Made by a program: the position numbers and the translations under genes. A stretch of DNA of 64,000 nt, from assembly GCA_035308165.1 (NCBI GenBank), contig DATGHC010000056.1, forward strand, positions 29,961 to 93,960. The letters are read 5' to 3'. Shown here in pieces: positions 1 through 7,073 of the stretch (position 1 is its first letter; each line of letters begins with the position of its first letter). The notes under the pieces were generated by a model. That model did not search any database. It saw nothing but the letters and a program-made list of their open reading frames with translations, and was not told the origin of the DNA. The stretch comes from DASTCZ01 sp035308165. Its GTDB lineage: Bacteria; Acidobacteriota; Terriglobia; Acidiferrales; UBA7541.

Positions 1-873
1 ACGCGAGTGTTTTCCATGGGCACTGCCGGGTGCAACATGGGCTGTTTTTTTTGCCAGAATTGGGATATTTCCAAGTCGCGCGCCGATCAGGTGCACTCCA
101 CCGCCATCCAGCCCGAAGAGGTAGTGGCATTGGCGCGAAAATACGATTGTCCTTCGATTGCCTTCACATATAACGAGCCGACCATTTGGGGAGAATATGT
201 GGTGGATATTTGCCGCGCGGCCCGAGAGCAGGGAATCGCCACGGTGATGGTTACAAACGGCTATGTCACCCGCGAAGCATTTCACGATATCTACGATCAT
301 GTCGATGCGGCGAACGTCGATCTGAAGGCCTTCACCGAGGGATTTTACGGTCGCACTACTCTCACACACCTGCAACCGGTGCTCGACACGCTTGTCTGGC
401 TGAAGAACGAAACCAACGTGTGGTTTGAAATTACGAATTTATTAATCCCCAACCTGAACGACAATCCTGACGAAATCCGCCGTCTTTCGGATTGGGTGAT
501 GGAGCATCTCGGCCCCGATGTGCCCGTCCACTTCACCGCGTTCCACCCGGATTTCAAACTGCGTGACAAGCCGCGCACTCCACCCGAGACCCTCCATATG
601 GCTCACCGCATTGCCCGTGAAGCGGGCTTACATTTTGTTTACGAGGGAAACATCCACGGCGGCGCGTCAGACACGATATGCCCGGGCTGCGGAACAACCC
701 TGATTCGACGCTCCTGGCATGACGTGCTTCAGAACCGCATGGCCAATAATTGTTGCGGGAAGTGCGGAAAGGCGATTCCAGGGCGCTGGGCAGCGCCGCT
801 GACCGGCTCAAGGAGCACAGCGTCTTCCCCATCGCGCAATCTGGCGGCGCGATTCGAGACCCTCAATTTGTAA
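1..873 (+). CDS. amrS: AmmeMemoRadiSam system radical SAM enzyme (5' partial)
   Basis: The reading frame is open from base 1, so the N-terminus lies outside the window and the GTG at 7 is probably internal. The radical SAM cluster motif CNMGCFFC (CxxxCxxC) follows GTAG almost at once. The body has the usual partial TIM-barrel landmarks, including FTYNEPTIW, VMVTNGY and NVDLKAF. The C-terminus carries two CxxC pairs (CPGC and CGKC), which suggests a small metal-binding tail. Family knowledge: these enzymes co-occur with Memo-like and AMMECR1-like proteins, and their reaction is not settled. The partner genes would lie upstream of the window or elsewhere. The gene ends convergently, 37 bases from the next gene. 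The family is clear; the function is not. Confidence 0.88.
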   Translation, partial: TRVFSMGTAGCNMGCFFCQNWDISKSRADQVHSTAIQPEEVVALARKYDCPSIAFTYNEPTIWGEYVVDICRAAREQGIATVMVTNGYVTREAFHDIYDHVDAANVDLKAFTEGFYGRTTLTHLQPVLDTLVWLKNETNVWFEITNLLIPNLNDNPDEIRRLSDWVMEHLGPDVPVHFTAFHPDFKLRDKPRTPPETLHMAHRIAREAGLHFVYEGNIHGGASDTICPGCGTTLIRRSWHDVLQNRMANNCCGKCGKAIPGRWAAPLTGSRSTASSPSRNLAARFETLNL

Positions 874-910
874 TTGGATCCAATTTCGATCATTAGCTTC
901 GCAACGGTGG

Positions 911-1552
911 TCAGTGAGGAAACGTGTAGTAGCCTGGCCCCACTCGCAATCCGTGGTGCCAGGCAAGTGGAAGCGCCCATCCCAGCAATATCCCAAGAGC
1001 CATGTGCCACACCGCAAGTGGCAACACATTTCTTTCGCGCAAGAACAGCCACGACATGACCACGCCCACAAAAAACGTCGCGGGTATCAGTACCGGGTTC
1101 GGCCAATGAAACGCCGCGAAAATGGCCGCGGCAATAAATACGGCCGGCCACACTCGATGGGTCAGGAAATAAAGCCGGTTGCTCAGAAAGGAATTCAGCG
1201 TCACCTGCTGTAGCAGGCAAAACGCGAAGTAATTCCAGAAGTGATGCGGCGCGAACGCTCCAGGAGCCTCGGGCAGCCGGTTGCCGAATGAGTAGCCAAT
1301 TACGATGAGCGCCAAGGCCATTGGTCCCAGGAGATAAGAGGCCCGCCGCAATGCAGGCCACAGATTGTCCGCACGCCAGCCCAGAGACTTCGGGGTGTCC
1401 CGCTGAATCACGATGCTTCCCACCAGCCACAGGGGCAACACAATCCATGCACATGAGACACGGGGCGGTTCGCGCCAAATAATCCACATCGTCGCGCAGG
1501 GAAGTCCCACGACATCCAGAAGAGCGAGCCACCAAAACAGCGGTTTGTTCAC
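911..1552 (-). CDS. CPBP-family intramembrane protease homologue, catalytic Glu pair replaced
   Basis: A 213-residue polytopic membrane protein with about six hydrophobic segments. It starts at a GTG behind AAGGAAGG. The layout matches CPBP (Abi/CAAX-like) intramembrane endopeptidases. Motif 2 is FAAFHWPNP (FxxxH) and motif 3 is VWHMALG. Motif 1, normally EExxxR and supplying the catalytic glutamates, reads QQVTLNSFLSNR: both glutamates are glutamine, while the downstream Arg region is kept. The frame is intact, so the gene is not obviously decaying. Such proteins act in the inner membrane, in prenyl-protein-like processing or bacteriocin self-immunity. Here a non-proteolytic role is possible. 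No operon partner is visible. Confidence 0.72.
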   Translation of the reverse strand: MNKPLFWWLALLDVVGLPCATMWIIWREPPRVSCAWIVLPLWLVGSIVIQRDTPKSLGWRADNLWPALRRASYLLGPMALALIVIGYSFGNRLPEAPGAFAPHHFWNYFAFCLLQQVTLNSFLSNRLYFLTHRVWPAVFIAAAIFAAFHWPNPVLIPATFFVGVVMSWLFLRERNVLPLAVWHMALGILLGWALPLAWHHGLRVGPGYYTFPH

Positions 1553-1656
1553 AATCCTTCCTTGAGCACCGACGAATTACACGCGACGCTTTTTTCAGGG
1601 CAGTCCACTGCTTTGGATGATAACGGGGAGGAATGCGTTTCCCGAAGAATTGCGCT

Positions 1657-1715
1657 GGCTTCCAGTCGGCGAAAACAAAATGCTGCAACCTCAAGCAAAT
1701 AGCCGACTGGAAGCC
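1657..1715. repeat. 14-bp perfect inverted repeat, REP-like
   Basis: The arm GGCTTCCAGTCGGC (1657-1670) is repeated as its exact reverse complement at 1702-1715, with a 31-base spacer. A second small dyad, ACCCC-N6-GGGGT, follows just downstream. It sits in the roughly 220-base gap 3' of leuB and upstream of the CPBP gene. It could be a dispersed REP-type element or a weak terminator; there is no T-tract. Apart from this the gap holds no gene. Confidence 0.5.
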
Positions 1716-1772
1716 GACGCTGAAAACCCCACTCGCGGGGTATTTCAAAGACGAAGGTATTTCAGAAGCAGC

Positions 1773-2927
1773 CTAAACTCCCCAACCGTATCTTTCATGA
1801 AGGCTGAATCGCTCGTGCAGTGACTCGCGCACGCGCCCGGTAAATCCGGAGCAGCCGGCCACTGTGGACCTTGGCGTGGCCAAATCAGGAGTTCTCACAC
1901 CTGATTCGAGGACGTGATCCACGGCCGATTCAATCGCCGCGGCTTCGGCGTCCATACCAAAGCTTTCACGCAGCATCATGGCCGCGCTCGAAATGGCTCC
2001 GATGGGGCAGGCCACGTCGCGCCCGGCAAGCGATGGCGCCGACCCATGGATCGGCTCATAGAGCGACGGCCCTAATCCCCAGCTCATCGAAGGGATTAAT
2101 CCCAGCGAGCCGGCAACCCCGGCAGCGCCATCGCTCAAGATATCGCCGAACATGTTCGATGTAACCATCACATCAAATTGGCGCGGGGCAATCACCAGTT
2201 GCAACGCAGTGTTGTCCACATAGAGGTGATCCAGTTTCACGCCCGGGTAACTCCCTGCAAGTTTCGTAATGACTTGCCGCCAGAGCACAGACGATGCCAG
2301 CACATTGGCTTTATCCACCGACGCAAGCTTGTTGCTGCGACGGGTCGCGCGGTCAAACGCGAACCGTGCCACGCGTTCAATTTCCTGCGTGGTATACGAC
2401 TCCACATCCGTGGCGCGCGCGGAACTGTCAGTACCCTCGGTGCTGTGCTCTCCAAAATAAATTCCGCCCGCCAATTCGCGCACAATTTCCATGTCCACGC
2501 TGCGCGCCAGCTCGGGGCGCAACGCGGACACACCCAGCAGCGCAGGCCGCACCCGGATGGGCCGCAGATTTACGAACAGGCCCAACTCCCGACGCAATCC
2601 GAGCAACCCGCTCTCCGGTCTTCGATCCAAAGGCAGTCCATCCCACTTCGGCCCGCCTACCGCTCCCAGCAAGACAGCATCCGCAGCCCTGCAGGCAATA
2701 AGCGTTTCCGCGGGCAGTGGAGCGCCGCATCGGTCGATGGCGGTACCGCCAAACGGCATTTCCAGGAATTCAAAATGCCGGCCTGATTCCGCGGAGCAAT
2801 CCTTGAGCACAGTCACGGCGGCAGAAGTGACCTCTGGCCCGATCCCATCTCCCGGCAGGACGACAATTGTTTTCACTGAATCCTTTGTTTTCCCATTTCC
2901 ATTTGGTTGCACAGCCATGTCCCTCAA
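1773..2927 (-). CDS. leuB: 3-isopropylmalate dehydrogenase
   Basis: Catalyses NAD-dependent oxidation and decarboxylation of 3-isopropylmalate to 2-oxoisocaproate in leucine synthesis, in the cytoplasm. The beta-decarboxylating dehydrogenase fold is clear: LPGDGIGPEV near the N-terminus, LLGAVGGPKWD, the Arg-rich loop LRRELGLFVNLRPIR, DKANVL, and TSNMFGDILSDGAAG with the metal-binding aspartates. The length (about 384 aa) is slightly above the usual 350-370 because of a polar N-terminal tail. The start is uncertain: the longest frame uses TTG at 2927, only 2 bases after GAGGAG, while ATG at 2918 has 11 bases of spacing and is at least as likely. It lies 43 bases after leuA on the same strand, so the two are probably cotranscribed. 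Confidence 0.95.
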   Translation of the reverse strand: MRDMAVQPNGNGKTKDSVKTIVVLPGDGIGPEVTSAAVTVLKDCSAESGRHFEFLEMPFGGTAIDRCGAPLPAETLIACRAADAVLLGAVGGPKWDGLPLDRRPESGLLGLRRELGLFVNLRPIRVRPALLGVSALRPELARSVDMEIVRELAGGIYFGEHSTEGTDSSARATDVESYTTQEIERVARFAFDRATRRSNKLASVDKANVLASSVLWRQVITKLAGSYPGVKLDHLYVDNTALQLVIAPRQFDVMVTSNMFGDILSDGAAGVAGSLGLIPSMSWGLGPSLYEPIHGSAPSLAGRDVACPIGAISSAAMMLRESFGMDAEAAAIESAVDHVLESGVRTPDLATPRSTVAGCSGFTGRVRESLHERFSLHERYGWGV

Positions 2928-2970
2928 ATCTCCTCAACTGCTTATTCTATGTGAATCGGGATTCGTCTTT

Positions 2971-4191
2971 TCACGAGGCAGCAGCGGTTTCTCCTGCCCT
3001 CGCGCCAACTGCCACTTCGGATTGCTGCTTGGCATGCCGAAGGCAGGCCAGCAAATCGCGGTCGGTAATAAGTTTGTTCTGATCGGCCATCTGCGTTACG
3101 CGCCGGTAGCACTCCTCCAGCTCCGCTTCGGTGAAGCGGTATTTCAGTTCCACAAGCCTGGCGCGCACGGCGTTTCGTCCCGAATGTTTTCCCAGGACAA
3201 GTTTCCGCTGCGGGACGCCCACGGCCTCGGGCGGAATAATTTCATACGTCAGCGGGTTCTTGATGATCCCATCCTGGTGAATCCCGGCCTCGTGGGCAAA
3301 CGCATTCGCGCCCACCACGGCCTTGTTCGGCGCAACACCAATCCCGGTAATCTGCGCCAGAAGCTGGCTGGTCGGATAAATCTCGGAAAGGTTCACGCCG
3401 GTGGTCAGACCGAAGTGCATTTGACGAACCGCAATGGCAACCGCGATTTCCTCCAGCGAAGCGTTGCCCGCGCGTTCCCCGATTCCATTAATTGTGCACT
3501 CCACCTGCCGTGCGCCTGCGGCCACTGCGGCAAGCGAGTTCGCCACGGCAAGCCCCAGGTCGTTGTGGCAATGAGCGCTGAAGGTGATTCCGGGCCTGTC
3601 GCCCAGATATTCGCGCACAGCGGCAAACATTGCTGCGTACTCCGAAGGGATGGCGTATCCCACCGTATCGGGCAGATTCAAGATAGTGGCTCCAGCATCG
3701 ACAGCAATTTTAGAAGCCCGACAAAGGAATTCGATATCGCTGCGGCTGGCATCTTCGGCGGAAAACTCCACTTCTTCACAGCGGTCACGCCCGTAGCGCA
3801 CCATCGCCGCAATCACGTCCAAAGCATCCTGACGCGAGATGCGCAACTTGTACCGCAGGTGCAAATCCGAAGTTGCCAAGAATATGTGAAGCCTGGGGTG
3901 CGCCGCAGGGGCCAGCGCTGTCAACGCCGCATCCACGTCCTTTTGGCAGGCGCGCGCCAATCCGGCCACGCGGCAGCCTCGAACCTGGCGAGCGACCGTG
4001 CGGACGCCCTCCATATCTCCGGGCGAGGCGATAGGGAAGCCACCTTCGATAATATCGACTCCCAGATGTTCCAACTGCCTGGCCATTCGCACTTTTTCAA
4101 CGACATTCATGGAAAAACCGGGCGATTGCTCCCCGTCGCGGAGCGTCGTATCAAAAATGTGCACTTTGTCCACGGAATCCCCCGCAGGCAT
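2971..4191 (-). CDS. leuA: 2-isopropylmalate synthase, short form without regulatory domain
   Basis: Condenses acetyl-CoA with 2-oxoisovalerate, the committed step to leucine. The DRE-TIM catalytic barrel is complete: FDTTLRDGEQSPG at residues 13-25, HCHNDLGLAVANSLAA, and the IPMS signature around CTINGIGERAGNASLEE. The communicating subdomain HEAGIHQDG is present. The protein stops at 406 residues after a helical region. Classical LeuA is about 510-520 residues and ends in a leucine-binding regulatory domain, which is absent here. The gap to leuB is only 43 bases, so no detached domain is hidden there. Feedback inhibition by leucine may therefore be lost. Homocitrate or citramalate synthase is a less likely reading. 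First gene of a leuA-leuB unit, divergent from a LysR gene. Confidence 0.93.
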   Translation of the reverse strand: MPAGDSVDKVHIFDTTLRDGEQSPGFSMNVVEKVRMARQLEHLGVDIIEGGFPIASPGDMEGVRTVARQVRGCRVAGLARACQKDVDAALTALAPAAHPRLHIFLATSDLHLRYKLRISRQDALDVIAAMVRYGRDRCEEVEFSAEDASRSDIEFLCRASKIAVDAGATILNLPDTVGYAIPSEYAAMFAAVREYLGDRPGITFSAHCHNDLGLAVANSLAAVAAGARQVECTINGIGERAGNASLEEIAVAIAVRQMHFGLTTGVNLSEIYPTSQLLAQITGIGVAPNKAVVGANAFAHEAGIHQDGIIKNPLTYEIIPPEAVGVPQRKLVLGKHSGRNAVRARLVELKYRFTEAELEECYRRVTQMADQNKLITDRDLLACLRHAKQQSEVAVGARAGETAAAS

Positions 4192-4220
4192 TTAAGCCCG
4201 CAGCGAGGATTGGTGTCCAA

Positions 4221-4260
4221 TTTATAATACTTACGTGTAGAATAAGAATCACTTATACTC
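4221..4260. promoter_or_regulatory. Divergent leuA / LysR control region
   Basis: Between leuA and the LysR gene lies an AT-rich stretch with TATAAT at 4223-4228 and TATACT at 4254-4259, both plausible -10 boxes for the rightward gene. A small dyad, CTTA-N9-TAAG (4230-4246), is the sort of short interrupted dyad LysR-type proteins bind. The arrangement (regulator divergent from its target, short shared region) is typical of LysR control. The operator itself is an inference. Confidence 0.4.
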
Positions 4261-4280
4261 CAATGAAGGGGGGAATTGCT

Positions 4281-5210
4281 GTGGATTTGAACGAGCTTCA
4301 GGTATTTCAGACCGTTGCCCGGGAGAAGAGCTTTTCGCGCGCCGCAGAGCGTTTATTTCGCACTCAGCCGGCAGTTAGCATGTCGGTCCGCAAATTGGAA
4401 GAATGGGTGGGCGAGCCTCTATTCGTCCGTGGCTCCCGAGCCGGCCGGTTGACGGACGCGGGAGATTTGCTTCTCGAATACGCCGACCGCATTCTGAACT
4501 TAAAGGAGCAGGCGCGCCACGGCCTGGAAGATCTGCGCGGATTGACCTGCGGCAAGCTCTCTCTGGGCGTAAATGAAAGCTCCATCCACGCGCTCCTGCC
4601 AGTCTTTGCCCGTTACCGCCGCGCCCATCCGGACATCAGGATTTCCGTGGTACGAACCTCTTCGCACGAAATTCCCGCGGCCATTCTGAATTACAAGCTG
4701 GATCTGGGAGTCATTTCCTACGTCCCCGAAGAGGCCAAGCTGATGGCCACCGGTTTTTTCCGCGATAAGTTGACTCTGGTGGTCAATCCAAAGCACAGGC
4801 TCGCGGGTTGCAAAGTCGTGGACATTGGCGACCTCGGAAAGGAAGTCTTCATAGCGCACATCGTGGACTCCCAGCACCGCTGGAAGGTCATCCAATTGTT
4901 CGAAAAGCATCGCGTGCCGCTCAACCGGGAAGTGGAGCTACCGACCATTGAAAGCATCAAGCGTTTTGTGGAAATGGGACTGGGAGTGGCGATCGTCCCG
5001 GAAATGTGTGTAAGACACGAAGTGAGCCTGGGGCTATTGGCCGCCCTGCGCATCAAGCAACTCAACATTCCCCGTAGGCTTTACCTGGTTTATCGCCGCC
5101 GCGACAAGCTCAGTCACGCGGCATCGGCGCTCCTGCAACTACTTCGCAAGCCGACCGCCGGCAAGAGCGATTCGATCAAGATCGTGAATGAAAGTATCCA
5201 CCCAGATTAA
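4281..5210 (+). CDS. LysR-type transcriptional regulator (likely controls leuAB)
   Basis: A DNA-binding regulator of about 309 residues. The winged helix-turn-helix occupies the first 60 residues (LNELQVFQTVAREKSFSRAA, RTQPAVSMSVRKLEEWVG, LFVRGSRAGRLTDAG). A linker helix follows, then a two-lobed periplasmic-binding-like effector domain from about residue 90 to 295. The start is taken as GTG 4281, because AAGGGGGG lies 6-7 bases upstream and this gives the canonical N-terminus. The ATG at 4263 would add six residues and overlap the ribosome site. It is divergent from leuA with a short shared control region, so leuAB is the obvious target. The effector is unknown. Confidence 0.93.
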   Translation: MDLNELQVFQTVAREKSFSRAAERLFRTQPAVSMSVRKLEEWVGEPLFVRGSRAGRLTDAGDLLLEYADRILNLKEQARHGLEDLRGLTCGKLSLGVNESSIHALLPVFARYRRAHPDIRISVVRTSSHEIPAAILNYKLDLGVISYVPEEAKLMATGFFRDKLTLVVNPKHRLAGCKVVDIGDLGKEVFIAHIVDSQHRWKVIQLFEKHRVPLNREVELPTIESIKRFVEMGLGVAIVPEMCVRHEVSLGLLAALRIKQLNIPRRLYLVYRRRDKLSHAASALLQLLRKPTAGKSDSIKIVNESIHPD

Positions 5211-5231
5211 TTTCGGGAGGGGTGATATTTG

Positions 5232-6566
5232 TTAGAAGGAATCAAAGTTGTCGTTTTCGGCGTTGCAGAGCTTGGCCATCTTTCGCTGGGAAAGATTTAC
5301 GACCCACGAGGCGATGTTTGCTTGCGTCACCGGAAAGGGCAACCGCTTAATCATGGACTTCCAGCTGTAGAATTCGCGGTACATCCCCTGCACGTTGCTG
5401 ACGATTTCTTCCGCCGTGCAATATTTGGGCTTGATATGGCAAATGTGCCCGGGCCAGCGCCCAATCTCGTCGGTCCTCAGGATGCGGTCTTCTGTCTTCA
5501 TCCTCTCGTAAAACATGGTTCCTTTTTCCGGTGTGAGGATGTTGAAGTAAGCGACTGGCACTTTTTCTTCGTGCAGAAAATCGAGGGTTGAGCGGAACAC
5601 CTCGGGTGTTTCCGTGTCCCATCCAAAAATGAAATTCAGTGAGTAGCTGATCCCATCCTTGCGCAGGTTACCCAAGAGCTCGCTGTACCGGCTCACCTTG
5701 TTGAACTTCTTGTTCATGGACTTCAGGGTCTCGGGGTTGATGCTCTCGATGCCCATATTCACGTGAAGCAAGCCGCTGCGCTTGGCAATATCCATGAATT
5801 CCGCGTCGTTGCACAAATTGGATGTCCATAGCGCCGACCATCGCACCTTCAACGGAATCATGGCTTCCATCAATTCCATCGTGTGGGCGCGCTTGCCGCC
5901 AAAGTCGCTGTCGCCGAAGAAGATATACTTGGAGCCGGTGTGCTTTATGTCCTCGATTACATCTTCGGTGGGACGCACGCGATATCCGCCGCCCAAGTAA
6001 AGTCTCTCGGAGCAGAATTCACACTGCATGGGGCATCCGCGGGACGACATCAACGAGAAAGTTTTGAACGGCCCGTATTTGGAGAGGTCGAGCTTGTCCC
6101 AGCGCGGCAGAGGCAACCCCGCAATACTGGGCATCTGCGGCGCCTGGTAAATCTTTTGGAGCCGGCCGTTTACCGCATCTTCCAGCATCTTTGCCCAGAT
6201 GGGTTCGCCTTCGCCGATTCCAGCGGCATCACAATGCTGCGAAGCTTCGTCGGGATGAAACCAGACGTGTGGGCCGCCCATGAGGACGGGGATGCCTTGC
6301 TCGCGGAATTGTGCGGAAATATCGTAAGCGCGAACAGAATGAAGCGTCCAAGTTGTGATTGCCACCACATCCGGTTTTGGATTGCTGTGAAAATTGATGT
6401 CTTCCAGATACTCATTGACCAGCGTAATGTCCCAACCTTCAGGAGTCATCGCCGCCAGATACGGGAGATTCAACGGGACGAGGGGCCTCTTCCGGGATTT
6501 CAGCAAAGTCCGGTTGGTCTTGGAGACATAGTGCGAAGGCTGAATAATCAGTAGCCGCTTGTTCAT
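5232..6566 (-). CDS. B12-binding radical SAM enzyme with DUF4070-like tail
   Basis: About 444 residues. The N-terminal third is a cobalamin-binding Rossmann-like domain (LIIQPSHY, DVVAITTWT, VLMGGPHVWFHPDEA). The middle is a radical SAM barrel with SRGCPMQCEFCSER (CxxxCxxC). The C-terminal part (LTPEKGTMFYERM, ending in a helical REFYSWKSM region) resembles the DUF4070 tail of hopanoid- and lipid-modifying family members such as HpnP, HpnR and HpnJ. Cobalamin radical SAM enzymes of this shape often methylate or couple unactivated carbons, frequently on lipids. Which substrate applies here cannot be read. The start is set at ATG 6566, which has GAGGGG 4 bases upstream; ATG 6578 is possible. 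The gene is monocistronic, convergent with the LysR gene, and has a CRP-like site about 140 bases upstream. Confidence 0.85.
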   Translation of the reverse strand: MNKRLLIIQPSHYVSKTNRTLLKSRKRPLVPLNLPYLAAMTPEGWDITLVNEYLEDINFHSNPKPDVVAITTWTLHSVRAYDISAQFREQGIPVLMGGPHVWFHPDEASQHCDAAGIGEGEPIWAKMLEDAVNGRLQKIYQAPQMPSIAGLPLPRWDKLDLSKYGPFKTFSLMSSRGCPMQCEFCSERLYLGGGYRVRPTEDVIEDIKHTGSKYIFFGDSDFGGKRAHTMELMEAMIPLKVRWSALWTSNLCNDAEFMDIAKRSGLLHVNMGIESINPETLKSMNKKFNKVSRYSELLGNLRKDGISYSLNFIFGWDTETPEVFRSTLDFLHEEKVPVAYFNILTPEKGTMFYERMKTEDRILRTDEIGRWPGHICHIKPKYCTAEEIVSNVQGMYREFYSWKSMIKRLPFPVTQANIASWVVNLSQRKMAKLCNAENDNFDSF

Positions 6567-7073
6567 CAAACCCCTCATACCGGTACAGAATGAATTCTAT
6601 TTACGATTGCCCTCTAGTCCCATTTTTGCATGGAAGAGCACGAAGGCCATATTCCTACGCGCTCCCCCCAGCAACTAAAATACTACATTAAGACGGGATT
6701 TGGGTTGTGATTTATCTCACAAAATTTGCGCTGACCGCCAAGAGGGTCTTCGAGCGCTTAAATTCGAATCCTAGGCGCTAAGGCAAGAAGGATGTGAGCA
6801 AAGCCGCGGACCACTCCGGCCGATTTTCAACACGGCGCGCAACGTCACACACCAATGGAGGGGCTTCCATGGACCCATATTGCCATTTTGGAAGCGATAC
6901 AGCTATTCCCTATGCAGAAGTTCTGTTCGAGGTGCCACAATAGTCCTTGCCATCTTCCAATCGCCGATGCGCCATTGGTTATGGATCGTGGAACACGACC
7001 TCGAGAATCTTCAGCCCCCTCCGTGAGTTCTCGAAATTGAGCTATCGGCATGGCATCGGTCCAGGAGGTTTTC
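6567..7073. other. Intergenic region of about 500 bases between divergent genes
   Basis: Apart from the CRP-like dyad at 6705-6722, I see no gene here. The open frame 6855-7040 (61 codons) has no ribosome site and an unlikely composition. The region must hold the promoters of the leftward radical SAM gene and the rightward sensor-kinase operon. Confidence 0.5.
6704..6723. promoter_or_regulatory. CRP/FNR-family-type binding site
   Basis: TTGTGA-N6-TCACAA at 6705-6722 is a perfect dyad whose core TGTGA-N6-TCACA equals the CRP consensus half-sites at the right spacing. It lies about 140 bases upstream of the radical SAM start (leftward) and about 350 upstream of the sensor kinase (rightward), so it could serve either. 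The binding protein is an inference. Confidence 0.5.

Noticed and set aside
2491..4227. Long 578-codon plus-strand frame opposite leuB and leuA
   Set aside because: It is antisense to two clear enzymes, has no recognisable domain, and reflects high GC in the codon third position.
6855..7040. 61-codon frame before the sensor kinase
   Set aside because: No ribosome site, unlikely composition, and no domain.
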